Source: an uncultured Prevotella sp. | GTDB taxonomy: Bacteria; Bacteroidota; Bacteroidia; Bacteroidales; Bacteroidaceae | Length of the DNA: 9,370 nt | Assembly: GCA_900771975.1 (NCBI GenBank) | Contig: CAAGPV010000087.1 | Coordinates: 1-9,370, forward strand | Direction: 5' to 3' | Part shown: piece by piece, positions 1-7,268 of the stretch | How the letters are laid out: the number at the start of each line of letters is the position of its first letter | How positions within the stretch are numbered: the first letter of the stretch is position 1 | Program-made: the position numbers and the translations under genes | Notes under the pieces: generated by a model | Told to the model about the DNA's origin: nothing | Seen by the model: only the letters and a program-made list of their open reading frames with translations | Databases searched by the model: none

Positions 1-132
1 AACCTCCGCAGTGTTTTTCATAGTATTGGCTTGCGAAACACTGCAGAAAAATTGCACTTCTATCTTGAACTTACATATTCGCTTCCAAGACATCTACCTT
101 TTGGAAAAGGCCTTATAGAATCGTCAATGTAG
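1..132 (+). CDS. 3' end of an unrecognised gene (partial)
   Basis: Frame 1 is open from the first base of the window to a TAG at 130-132, giving 43 residues that end in GLIESSM. The 5' part lies outside the window. I do not recognise the family: the tail is of mixed composition, with no membrane segment and no visible catalytic motif. An open run of this length can arise by chance, so coding status is uncertain. Against it, a perfect 9-bp inverted repeat (8-16 and 36-44) lies inside the frame, which would fit a non-coding stem-loop equally well. The regulator promoter region begins directly after the stop, so if real this gene ends just upstream of an independently transcribed unit. Confidence 0.35.
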   Translation, partial: NLRSVFHSIGLRNTAEKLHFYLELTYSLPRHLPFGKGLIESSM

Positions 133-166
133 TTAATTACTGGCAGTTGCGTTACAACACAAGAAT

Positions 167-253
167 GTGTCAACCCTTTGAAAAGACAAAAAATATAAAA
201 AATAATTTGGCAAAAGGTTGACACTTTCAGAATTTATTCATAAATTTGTCAAC
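167..253. promoter_or_regulatory. Candidate operator: three GTCAAC/GTTGAC half-sites at the regulator promoter
   Basis: GTCAAC occurs at 169-174, its complement GTTGAC at 217-222, and GTCAAC again at 248-253. The first two lie in longer inverted arms, 167-180 (GTGTCAACCCTTTG) and 211-224 (CAAAAGGTTGACAC), which pair with one mismatch. The centres are 48 and 31 bp apart. The second site overlaps the -33/-35 element and the third starts at the last base of the -7 box, so a bound protein would block RNA polymerase. Autoregulation by the XRE protein encoded directly downstream is an inference from this placement. Confidence 0.5.
218..248 (+). promoter_or_regulatory. Candidate promoter of the XRE-ImmA regulator
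   Basis: TTGACA at 218-223 and TAAATTTG at 241-248 are separated so that 20 nt lie between TTG and TA. This fits the Bacteroidota pattern of a TTG-containing -33 box and a TAnnTTTG -7 box. Transcription would start around 255, leaving a very short leader before the ATG at 268. No Shine-Dalgarno sequence is evident, as is usual in this phylum. Confidence 0.65.
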
Positions 254-267
254 AAATACCTGATGTT

Positions 268-1257
268 ATGAAAAACTCAAACTTCAACATACGTCTGCAA
301 GCAGCCCGCCGGATGGCCGGCCTAAGCATGAAACAGCTATCGGAGAAGACGCTATGCACGGTCACCAAGCAGAGCATATCAAAATATGAGAAAGGATTGA
401 TGATGCCCAAAGCGGAAACTCTTGACGCCTTGTCGGCAGCGTTGAACATCAGTAACGGCTATTTCTCCGGTGAGAGCATCCGCCTCAACACGCCGATGCT
501 GAGAAACGCCTTGGGCGAAGCTCTTCCCGAAGATGAGGTGGAAATGGTGGAGGCGCAACTCGCCTTTTGGGCAGAACAATATATTGCGGCCGAAAAAACA
601 GCCGGCATGGAACGGCAGTTCGACAATCCACTGAAGAGCCTCTCCATTACCGATGCATCCGATGCCAGCGATGCGGCAGACCTACTGCGCCAAGCGTGGC
701 ATTGCGGCGATGGCCCCATACCGAGCGTTCTAAGACTGATGGAGCGCAAAGGCATCAAGATGCTCAACGAGCGCTTGCCAGGTGGCGTGCTCGGTCTCAG
801 CACGTGGGCAAACGATAGCTACCCACTCGTGGTGGTAGACATGGCCAACGAAAAGCACACTGTGGAGCGACTTCGTTTCACTGCTTCCCACGAGTTGGGC
901 CACCTTGTGCTGAACATTCCCGATACCGTCCAAGGCAAAGATCGCGAAAAGCTATGCGACAAGTTTGCAGGTTGTTTCCTTCTGCCCAAGTCCACCCTGA
1001 TGGAGGAAATGGGTAGCACATCCCGACAGTCGGTCGCCCTCGACGAACTGATAGACCTCCGCGAGGCCTACGGCGTCTCTATCGCTGCCCTCGTGCACGA
1101 ACTCTGGGACTTCCGCATCATCTCACGCGAACAATACGACTGGTGGTATGACGAACGGATAAAGAAAAACCGCAAAGAAACAGGATGGGGCAGCTACCTC
1201 TTTCCCGAAACCTTGGGAAGGGAGAGGAGGATTGAGTCGAGAATAGCGATTGAATGA
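268..1257 (+). CDS. XRE-family regulator fused to an ImmA/IrrE-type zinc metallopeptidase
   Basis: A 329-residue cytoplasmic protein with two domains. Residues about 7-66 form an XRE/Cro-type helix-turn-helix (MKQLSEKT, then TKQSISKYEKG, then LDALSAALNIS). Residues about 155-290 match the ImmA/IrrE (DUF955) peptidase fold, with the zinc site HELGH at 208-212 in a FTASHELGHLVLN context, followed by the REKLCDKFAGCFLLP helix at 226-240 that usually supplies the third ligand. In the ImmA/ImmR paradigm the protease cleaves a repressor when foreign DNA or damage is sensed; in fused proteins of this type, repression and relief may sit in one chain. The cleavage target here is unknown. The gene has its own promoter with operator-like repeats and lies 167 nt upstream of cas6 in the same direction. 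Its coding sequence is visibly richer in G+C than the cas genes (37/60 at 781-840 against 21/60 at 2221-2280). It may control the CRISPR operon or be an unrelated mobile-element regulator. Confidence 0.88.
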   Translation: MKNSNFNIRLQAARRMAGLSMKQLSEKTLCTVTKQSISKYEKGLMMPKAETLDALSAALNISNGYFSGESIRLNTPMLRNALGEALPEDEVEMVEAQLAFWAEQYIAAEKTAGMERQFDNPLKSLSITDASDASDAADLLRQAWHCGDGPIPSVLRLMERKGIKMLNERLPGGVLGLSTWANDSYPLVVVDMANEKHTVERLRFTASHELGHLVLNIPDTVQGKDREKLCDKFAGCFLLPKSTLMEEMGSTSRQSVALDELIDLREAYGVSIAALVHELWDFRIISREQYDWWYDERIKKNRKETGWGSYLFPETLGRERRIESRIAIE

Positions 1258-1282
1258 TAAGAAAGAAACGAGAATAGTTCAT

Positions 1283-1290
1283 TATTTTTG
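1283..1290 (+). promoter_or_regulatory. Candidate distal -7 box upstream of the cas operon
   Basis: TATTTTTG matches TAnnTTTG exactly, but there is no TTG at the usual distance upstream; the nearest is at 1250-1252, about 30 nt away. If used, it would give a leader of roughly 125 nt before cas6. It is a weaker candidate than the box near 1397 because it lacks a partner element. Confidence 0.25.
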
Positions 1291-1373
1291 AATTGTTAGC
1301 AGTAGGGCCAATCTTCATTACAATGCAGTCGCTCCCATTATTATGGATGCAAGTGGTGACGCGTAAGTGCCCA

Positions 1374-1404
1374 TTGCAAACAACGCAACTTTAATATATC
1401 TTTT
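1374..1404 (+). promoter_or_regulatory. Candidate proximal promoter of the cas operon
   Basis: TTG at 1374-1376 is followed after 20 nt by TATCTTTT at 1397-1404, which matches TAnnTTTG at 7 of 8 positions. The ATG of cas6 lies 20 nt past the box, almost the same geometry as the regulator promoter, where box to ATG is 19 nt. No GTTGAC/GTCAAC site is present in the 1258-1424 gap, so direct control by the regulator through that motif is not supported here. Confidence 0.45.
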
Positions 1405-1424
1405 AAATTATAAATTGAAAAATT

Positions 1425-2084
1425 ATGAGAATACACTTAGACATAACACCTAATACGAAGCCTGTTCCTTTTGAATATCAGCAGAAGTTGGTCGGAACGA
1501 TTCATAAATGGATTGGCAACAATTCCATTCATGACAAGATATCGTTGTATTCTTTCTCTTGGCTTAGTGGAGGAAGAATGATAGACAACGCATTGCAATT
1601 CAGGGATGGTGCAAAGATGTTTATCAGTTTCTATGATGAACATATAGTCAAACAAATTGTCAAGGCAATACTTCAAGAACCAGAGATGTTTTGTGGCTTG
1701 GTGGTATCTGGTATCACCATTGACAATGATCCACAACTGAACGACCGCGAGTTGTTTAATTGTGCAAGTCCAATTCTCATCAAACGAAAGTTGGCTGATG
1801 GCAACATTAAGCAATTCAATTTCAGCGATGCCGAAGCCAATCAATACCTAAAGGAAACGTTGCTTTCAAAAATGCGAGAAGCTGGGCTGGAAGATGATAC
1901 GTTGGATATAAGATTTGATACTTCTTATAATAAGAAGAAATTGAAGCTGGTACGTTATCATGGTATCGGAAATAAAGGCAGTATATGTCCTGTTATCATT
2001 AAAGCGAAGCCCGAGACAAAACTTTTTGCTTGGAACGTGGGCCTTGGCAATAGTACGGGTATTGGATTTGGTGCAATTTACTAA
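1425..2084 (+). CDS. cas6: CRISPR repeat endoribonuclease Cas6
   Basis: Cas6 cuts the long array transcript inside each repeat and typically stays bound to the 3' stem of the crRNA. This protein has 219 residues, a normal length. The N-terminal ferredoxin-like fold carries TIHKWIG with His27, the expected general-acid/base position, and His36 follows in NSIHDKIS. FNCASPILIKR at 111-121 is the central Ser-Pro motif of the family. The chain ends with the signature glycine-rich loop, VGLGNSTGIGFG at 205-216. The ATG at 1425 is the first in-frame start, with an A/T-rich leader. It is the first gene of the cas operon; cas5 starts 6 nt after its TAA. Its presence argues against subtype I-C, where Cas5 does the cutting and cas6 is absent. 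Confidence 0.93.
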   Translation: MRIHLDITPNTKPVPFEYQQKLVGTIHKWIGNNSIHDKISLYSFSWLSGGRMIDNALQFRDGAKMFISFYDEHIVKQIVKAILQEPEMFCGLVVSGITIDNDPQLNDRELFNCASPILIKRKLADGNIKQFNFSDAEANQYLKETLLSKMREAGLEDDTLDIRFDTSYNKKKLKLVRYHGIGNKGSICPVIIKAKPETKLFAWNVGLGNSTGIGFGAIY

Positions 2085-2090
2085 TCATAA

Positions 2091-2654
2091 ATGACAATAA
2101 CTATGTATATCGTAACATATAAAGGTCAGTTTGGTTTTATAAAACCATGGACTGCTGTTAGAGACGGAGAGACATTTAGTCAGCAATTTCTCACTCCTTC
2201 TATAATAGAAGGTATAGAGAAAAAGTTATTTCCCGAATTATTGAATATCCCAGGGATACACAAGATTGTTAGGCATAAGCTCAGATACGAGGCAATGGAC
2301 TCTCAGCAAGAAGTGACGCAGACAAGAGGTTGGGAATACAAAAACAGAACATTCATAAGAAGCCGCTCCATTTTGCGGCGCTCTGTTCTCCTTCACCCCG
2401 TGCTCTATATCGCTTTTGAAAGTGAAGAAGATGCCCTTATTGCATCTCAGCAGCATGTATGCGTGTGCAGGAATGAGGACATACTCTTACCTGAGGCTGA
2501 GATTATTAAACTGACAGAAGAAGAATTCAGGCAATTGCCTGGCTTTGAATTGTGCTTTGGCAAATCCGATCAATCTTTTTTAGTAGGCTATAATCGTTTT
2601 GACAAGAGTAAGCCTATGTATGGCTGGTTGGAATACAACGGCCAAACGTTATGA
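2091..2654 (+). CDS. cas5: Cascade subunit Cas5 (type I-B style)
   Basis: Cas5 caps the 5' handle of the crRNA in the Cascade complex. The 187-residue product shows the family layout: a first beta strand, MYIVTYKGQFGFIKPW at 5-20, then FLTPSIIEGIEKKLF at 33-47, which corresponds to the 'P(T/S)..I.G.L' helix of Cas5 proteins. ILRRSVLLHPVLYIAFE at 94-110 is the conserved Arg-rich strand of the fold. There is a second Met at residue 5 (2103) that could also serve as the start; neither has a Shine-Dalgarno sequence. Because a full Cas6 is encoded just upstream, I infer this Cas5 is structural rather than a Cas5d-type nuclease. It is short for the family but complete; cas3 begins 14 nt after its stop. 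Confidence 0.85.
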   Translation: MTITMYIVTYKGQFGFIKPWTAVRDGETFSQQFLTPSIIEGIEKKLFPELLNIPGIHKIVRHKLRYEAMDSQQEVTQTRGWEYKNRTFIRSRSILRRSVLLHPVLYIAFESEEDALIASQQHVCVCRNEDILLPEAEIIKLTEEEFRQLPGFELCFGKSDQSFLVGYNRFDKSKPMYGWLEYNGQTL

Positions 2655-2668
2655 TAAAAGTGTAGCCT

Positions 2669-4810
2669 ATGAATATTCATCCAGAAATATTGGCAAAGGG
2701 GGAACGAAATGGGCGTGTATGCTTGTTTCAGCACCTAAAGAACGTGGCAGATATAGCTGATGTTGTGGCCAAGCATGCAGGGCTTGATGAGCAGATTGCC
2801 ATTGAGGGGGCTTTGCTACATGACACCGGAAAGGTAAGTCCATTGTTTCAGAAATCGTTGGCTCCTTCCTATAAGAAAAAGTCAGGCTTTGTGTTCCGTC
2901 ATGAGATAGCTTCTCTGTTTTTCCTTTCACTAATCAAAGAATCGCATCGAGATGCTGTAATAGATATGGTGGTAGCTCATCATAAGTCCATGTACAAGGA
3001 TGTTAGGGAACTTGGCATCTTGGATTTGGATGACAACACGAATTGTTTTGAATCGCATTCGAAAGGATTTGAAGAATGGAGTCCCATCGCTTTGGAAATA
3101 TTGGAAAGCCTTGGGATGAAAACTCATAAGATATCTCTTGACGAAGCTGAAGACAACTATGAATATGTTATAGATTACTGCTGTAACCGCAAGTCTGATT
3201 GCTCGAAATGGAGAGGGTTGCTGATGGCTTCCGACCATATGGCTTCGGCTATGGAAACAGAGTCTGAGATGCCTTTGAACAAATTGTTCATCAAACCAGA
3301 CTTGTCTTTTTATAACAGACAAAGTCAGCTCTATCCATTGTCCATGATTTCTGCAGAAAGTAAGAAAAAGCACACTCTGGTTACAGCGCCGACTGGAGCG
3401 GGAAAGACTGATTTCTTGTTGCGTCGTTGTCAAGGACGTGTATTTTATACGCTGCCATTTCAAGCATCAATCAATGCGATGTATGACAGAATCAAGGCAG
3501 ACTTATCTGATACCAATGCACAAGTCTATCTTCTGCATGCAGCTTCCAGCCTAAAGGTGAAAGGCGGAAAGGTGGAAGAAAGCATTATGCAACGACATGT
3601 GGGCGCATCGGTTAAAATCTTGACACCTCACCAAATGGCTTCTGTTGTTTTTGGCATCAAAGGCTACGAGGCGATGGCTATGGACTTGCGAGGGTGTGAT
3701 GTGATTCTTGATGAAATACATACATATTCTGATGCTATACAATCTATAGTACTGCGCATCATTGAAATTTTGATAGCATTGGATTGCAGAGTGCATGTAG
3801 GAACGGCAACCATGCCAACTGTATTATATAAAAGGATATTGGAGTTGCTGGGAGGGCCGAGTGAGGTATATGAGGTAAAGCTTGCCCCAAATACTCTCAC
3901 ATCTTTTAATCGTCACCAAATCTATAAGTTGGCCAGTCGTGAAGATGCTTTTGGGGTTATATACTCAGCGGTGAAGAAACATTCTAAACTGCTTATTGTA
4001 TGCAACCAAGTGAAAAAGGCGCAAGAGTTTTATGAAGAGATAGACGAACTCTACCCGGATATTAGAAAGATGCTCATTCATAGTAGGTATAAACGGAACG
4101 ACAGAGCAAGGCTGGAAACGGACTTGCGTACAGATTTCAACACCTTGGAAGATACGCCATGTATAGTTGTGTCAACCCAAGTTGTTGAGGTAAGCCTTGA
4201 CATCAGTTTCGACATGATGGTTACAGAATGTGCTCCGATTGATGCTCTTGCACAACGCTTTGGACGAATCAACAGAAAACGTAGCCTGGAAACTATAGGG
4301 CATTATAAGCCCATCTATGTCATTTCGCCCCCGGAGAATGAAAAGGAAGCCTTGCCCTACAGTTTGGACGTGTTAAAAGGAACGTTTGAGGTCTTGCCAG
4401 ATAATGGGCAAGTTATGGAAGAAGACCACATTCAGGAGATGATAGACAAGGTGTATCCTGAAGTGAATTTTCAAAACATTGACTATACGGGGGTGGCATT
4501 TTTGGCTGGAAAATGGCAATTGAAGGCACTTTGCCACCAAGCAAGATCGGCGCTGCTTGAGACGCTTGACATCAATTCGGCAGTTTGCATTACCGAAAAG
4601 GATAAGCAAAGATACCTACAGGGAACTGGAATGGAACGTGCGGAAATGGAAATACCAGTGAGCTACCATTCCATAGCCCATAGGAATCTTGACCAACTTA
4701 ATGTGGGGACACGTCCTTTTGTTATACCTGACAAGGGTTATGATGACGAAAAAGGATTGTTGCCGGATTATTGTAAGACAGAATATTATCAAACATTTGA
4801 AATTCTATAG
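2669..4810 (+). CDS. cas3: CRISPR interference nuclease-helicase Cas3
   Basis: Cas3 is recruited by target-bound Cascade, nicks the displaced strand and degrades it while translocating. The 713-residue protein is the fused HD plus helicase form. HD nuclease metal ligands are visible: His22, HDTGK at 51-55, His78, HH at 104-105 and Asp189 in MASDHMAS. The superfamily 2 helicase follows: Walker A TAPTGAGKTD at 239-248, DEIH box at 348-351, GTATMPT (motif III) at 378-384, STQVVEVSLDI (motif V) at 502-512 and QRFGRINR (motif VI) at 529-536. The remaining C-terminal part would form the accessory domain. No motif is damaged. It lies between cas5 and cas8 rather than at the edge of the effector genes, and only 3 nt separate it from cas8, suggesting coupled translation. 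Confidence 0.96.
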   Translation: MNIHPEILAKGERNGRVCLFQHLKNVADIADVVAKHAGLDEQIAIEGALLHDTGKVSPLFQKSLAPSYKKKSGFVFRHEIASLFFLSLIKESHRDAVIDMVVAHHKSMYKDVRELGILDLDDNTNCFESHSKGFEEWSPIALEILESLGMKTHKISLDEAEDNYEYVIDYCCNRKSDCSKWRGLLMASDHMASAMETESEMPLNKLFIKPDLSFYNRQSQLYPLSMISAESKKKHTLVTAPTGAGKTDFLLRRCQGRVFYTLPFQASINAMYDRIKADLSDTNAQVYLLHAASSLKVKGGKVEESIMQRHVGASVKILTPHQMASVVFGIKGYEAMAMDLRGCDVILDEIHTYSDAIQSIVLRIIEILIALDCRVHVGTATMPTVLYKRILELLGGPSEVYEVKLAPNTLTSFNRHQIYKLASREDAFGVIYSAVKKHSKLLIVCNQVKKAQEFYEEIDELYPDIRKMLIHSRYKRNDRARLETDLRTDFNTLEDTPCIVVSTQVVEVSLDISFDMMVTECAPIDALAQRFGRINRKRSLETIGHYKPIYVISPPENEKEALPYSLDVLKGTFEVLPDNGQVMEEDHIQEMIDKVYPEVNFQNIDYTGVAFLAGKWQLKALCHQARSALLETLDINSAVCITEKDKQRYLQGTGMERAEMEIPVSYHSIAHRNLDQLNVGTRPFVIPDKGYDDEKGLLPDYCKTEYYQTFEIL

Positions 4811-4813
4811 TAT

Positions 4814-6130
4814 ATGATTACATCAGCAATAGGCAAAATGTTTCTGGAAGCCTACAATGAGGAATATGGCACCCACTATGATGCCCGTACTTTCTTCATA
4901 GAGCAGTTCTACCCCTTGTTTTTTGACCAAAATAAGTATATGATGTACGTAACGAACTCTCCATTTGTACAACAACTTCCCAATATTAGTGACTGTATAT
5001 TAGGAAAAAAAGAGTTTGAAAGTCCTAAGAAAAGGGAAGAACGGCTCAAAACTTTTTTAAATAAAGTAGAATGTAATGACGCTGATGCAAGTATAGCCCA
5101 AGGATATCCATCTTTAGAGGTAACAGCAACGACGTCAGGTCAAGTGACAGATATTGTATTGCCACAAGACAAAGAAAACATCTTCGCTTCATGGATAGGA
5201 GATGCACTTGGCGTCGGTGTACAAGGAGGGTTCTCTATATTATTCAGTCACAAGGGCATTCTTCTTGATATATATAAAGGGTGGCAGTTTTATCGCAAAT
5301 GCCTCAACGAAAATTCCATGTTAAAAGGAAATCAAATTAATACATGGAACGGGCAATGGCTATCACATTATTATGACACAAGAATTTATGATGATGAGCA
5401 ACCACTGGCTGGATTTAATCCATATGTAGCCAACAAAGACGGCATCCTAAGTATTGACACTCAGACATGGACAAAAATACTCATTGGAGTTTCAAGGAAA
5501 TATAAGAATGCTCAAATTTTAGGCTATACCTATAGTATAGGGCAAACTAACACTACGATAGGATTCCTTCCCTTCAACTTGTGTCAAATTCGCCGCCCTG
5601 TTCAATTGTACGAAAAGCTGTTTGGTACAGATGATGGAAGAGAAGCTGAATCTTTGTGGGGAAAGGCCTTTGGCTTTAGAACCGCATGCACGGCTGGAGC
5701 TATTGGTGTCAAAGCCATGGAGCCAAAAGGGCTTAGGGATTATATGTACCCTAAAGGCGGCAAAGCCCCAAAGCAACCCAAGGCACCGAAGAATAAAACA
5801 GAAACAATCAACTTTAATGTATATAAAATTTGGATATTAGCTATGTTGAATAACGAAGAATTATGGGATAAGTCCCAAGAGTTGGCTGAGTTGCTGAACG
5901 AAGCCTCTACAGACAAAGACAAGTCTATCAGCACCAAGCGCAAAAATTTGGTGGAAACGATAATTAGTGCTTCGAATAAGAAGCAATTCATAGCGGCAGC
6001 AACTGAAGTTGTTCCGTTTATTGAAAAAATAAATGAGTTCAAGGACATTGTAAAAGAGATTCATAGTATGCCCACAGATAATGTGCCATACTTCCTGACT
6101 CTTTTGCGATTTCAGTACAAGACTTTATAA
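4814..6130 (+). CDS. cas8: Divergent Cascade large subunit, Cas8 (type I-B variant)
   Basis: By position and size (438 residues, between cas3 and cas7) this is the large Cascade subunit, which recognises the PAM and recruits Cas3. I do not see motifs of a named Cas8 family with certainty. It lacks the paired CXXC motifs of Cst1-type Cas8b; the five visible cysteines (61, 87, 163, 257, 292) are isolated. The globular part, about 1-310, is rich in aromatics. A Lys/Pro-rich stretch, KGGKAPKQPKAPKNK at 314-328, then separates a helical tail (about 335-438) of the size and character of a small subunit. Internal ATGs at 5744 and 5843 could start that tail as a separate protein. Tandem TAA stops end the gene and cas7 starts 21 nt later. 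The function is inferred mainly from context. Confidence 0.75.
   Translation: MITSAIGKMFLEAYNEEYGTHYDARTFFIEQFYPLFFDQNKYMMYVTNSPFVQQLPNISDCILGKKEFESPKKREERLKTFLNKVECNDADASIAQGYPSLEVTATTSGQVTDIVLPQDKENIFASWIGDALGVGVQGGFSILFSHKGILLDIYKGWQFYRKCLNENSMLKGNQINTWNGQWLSHYYDTRIYDDEQPLAGFNPYVANKDGILSIDTQTWTKILIGVSRKYKNAQILGYTYSIGQTNTTIGFLPFNLCQIRRPVQLYEKLFGTDDGREAESLWGKAFGFRTACTAGAIGVKAMEPKGLRDYMYPKGGKAPKQPKAPKNKTETINFNVYKIWILAMLNNEELWDKSQELAELLNEASTDKDKSISTKRKNLVETIISASNKKQFIAAATEVVPFIEKINEFKDIVKEIHSMPTDNVPYFLTLLRFQYKTL
5843..6130 (+). CDS. Possible internally translated small subunit Cas11 (in frame, 3' end of cas8)
   Basis: Subtypes I-B, I-C and I-D are known to make Cas11 from an internal start near the 3' end of the large-subunit gene. 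Here two in-frame ATGs follow the globular part. The one at 5843 gives 95 residues (344-438) and has a GGA eight bases upstream. The one at 5744 gives 128 residues, including the Lys/Pro linker, and has AGGGAT at 5735-5740, close to the start. The tail is predominantly helical in appearance, with alternating Leu/Ile and Glu/Lys, as expected of a small subunit. No separate cas11 gene exists in the operon. This is an inference from family behaviour; the start is not established. Confidence 0.35.
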   Translation: MLNNEELWDKSQELAELLNEASTDKDKSISTKRKNLVETIISASNKKQFIAAATEVVPFIEKINEFKDIVKEIHSMPTDNVPYFLTLLRFQYKTL

Positions 6131-6151
6131 TAACAATTAATATATAAAACT

Positions 6152-7222
6152 ATGAATAAGAATTCTTTCATTTATTTGCGTGGTTGCAAGCATGCAGCAT
6201 TTACGGTGTTCTGTGTGGAAGACGGCCAGAAATCTTTCTATGACCCACAGTTCAATGTAAGAGTGCCATACTCCAGTGGACAACAAGTAAAGCGTTCTAT
6301 CATGGATAAGCTTAATGAGGTTCTCAACGTTGAGCCTTCTCCCACAGAGTTCTATTTTGACGTTGATAAAAAAGGAGCACTCAAGGAAGGTGAAGTCCTT
6401 TCATCATGCGACCCACATTATGCCGACCAATTGTTGGGCGGTTGGATGAGAACTCCTAAAGGTGGAAAGGAAAAGGCTGTTAAACGTAGGAGTCCTTTCA
6501 GTATTTCTGCCATGACACCGCTTCATCCTCTTTTGGCTTCAGTTCCTAAAGAGAACATTTCCTTTGATCGTTCTGACAGACCGAATGTGCACAAGGTTGT
6601 TGTAAGAGATGCAAGTGGAAACATTCTTACTGATGAGCAAGTAAGTAGTTTCTTGGATGGCAGTGATAGAAGCCTTTATCGCAAATGGATTCCTGACAAT
6701 ACTCGTGCAACGGGTCTGTTCGTCTATGATGTTGCTATCGACTTGCGCCGCTTGTTCTGTGTTCCAACTAACCAGTTGGAACCTGAGATAACTTCCGATA
6801 TGGTTGAGACGTTAAGGACTGATGGTTGGAAAGTTGTTAATACGGTATTTGGAGAATGCTTGTTGATGCCAAAGGAACAGCGCGAGAAAATAATTCCTGC
6901 CATTGCAGATGCTTTGATTGACTGGCATATAACGTCCAATCAAGCAAGAACATTCAGCTTGATGGAAACACTTGCCATTGCTATCAGCGATAATGCTAAC
7001 ACATTGGCTGCTGCCATTCGTGCCAAGCTCATTGATGGTGACAATGACTCGAAGCCAAAGGCTAAGCCCATCATCGATGAGCACGCTGGGGCTGCAACTT
7101 ATGTCACGCTGCCATGTGCAAGTTATATTGTAACTGAAACAGAGAGCGCCGATGCTTTGGATAAAGCCAAGCAAGACCTTGTTAATCGGATGTTGACTTT
7201 TGATTACGAAAATCAGCTTTAG
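6152..7222 (+). CDS. cas7: Cascade backbone subunit Cas7 (DevR/Cst2-like)
   Basis: Cas7 polymerises along the crRNA spacer to form the Cascade backbone. The 356-residue product has an RRM-like start with RGCKHAAFTVF at 10-20 and VPYSSGQQVKRSIMDKL at 38-54; the SGQ..KRSI helix is the typical Cas7 motif. RRSPFSISAMTPLHP at 112-126 and GLFVYDVAIDLRRLFCV at 188-204 match the DevR/Cst2-type pattern (SPF.vSA and aIDLRRl). It does not carry the NPNGDPD signature of I-C Csd2, which argues against I-C. A Lys/Asp-rich loop at 295-307 precedes a final beta strand. It is the last interference gene; a strong hairpin in the 64-nt gap after it separates it from cas4. Confidence 0.85.
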   Translation: MNKNSFIYLRGCKHAAFTVFCVEDGQKSFYDPQFNVRVPYSSGQQVKRSIMDKLNEVLNVEPSPTEFYFDVDKKGALKEGEVLSSCDPHYADQLLGGWMRTPKGGKEKAVKRRSPFSISAMTPLHPLLASVPKENISFDRSDRPNVHKVVVRDASGNILTDEQVSSFLDGSDRSLYRKWIPDNTRATGLFVYDVAIDLRRLFCVPTNQLEPEITSDMVETLRTDGWKVVNTVFGECLLMPKEQREKIIPAIADALIDWHITSNQARTFSLMETLAIAISDNANTLAAAIRAKLIDGDNDSKPKAKPIIDEHAGAATYVTLPCASYIVTETESADALDKAKQDLVNRMLTFDYENQL

Positions 7223-7231
7223 TTAGTATCT

Positions 7232-7268
7232 GTTGAGGCTCTGTGCCAGTATAGGCAAGAGCCTCAAC
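7232..7268 (+). terminator. Strong hairpin between cas7 and cas4 (attenuator or partial terminator)
   Basis: The arms GTTGAGGCTCTGTGCC (7232-7247) and GGCAAGAGCCTCAAC (7254-7268) pair over 15 bp with one bulged G and a six-base loop (agtata). A pyrimidine-rich tract with several T runs follows at 7269-7285, directly before the cas4 start. The element begins 9 nt after the cas7 stop and lies in non-coding DNA if cas4 starts at 7287. It fits an intrinsic terminator or attenuator with a weak U tract, or a 3'-end stabiliser for the interference mRNA. Its position splits interference from adaptation genes. Confidence 0.65.

Noticed and set aside
1238..1277. 9-bp direct repeat CGAGAATAG at 1238-1246 and 1269-1277
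   Set aside because: The first copy lies inside the regulator coding sequence and the repeat is short; chance in purine-rich DNA is the simplest explanation.
1276..1394. Small open frames in the regulator-cas6 gap, for example a 23-codon frame from the ATG at 1323
   Set aside because: They are short, have no ribosome binding site or recognisable product, and overlap the likely cas promoter region. I cannot distinguish them from chance.
4169..4178. GTGTCAACCC in cas3, identical to part of the putative operator arm at 167-176
   Set aside because: It encodes part of helicase motif V (VSTQ) and has no neighbouring half-site or promoter, so it is most likely coincidence.
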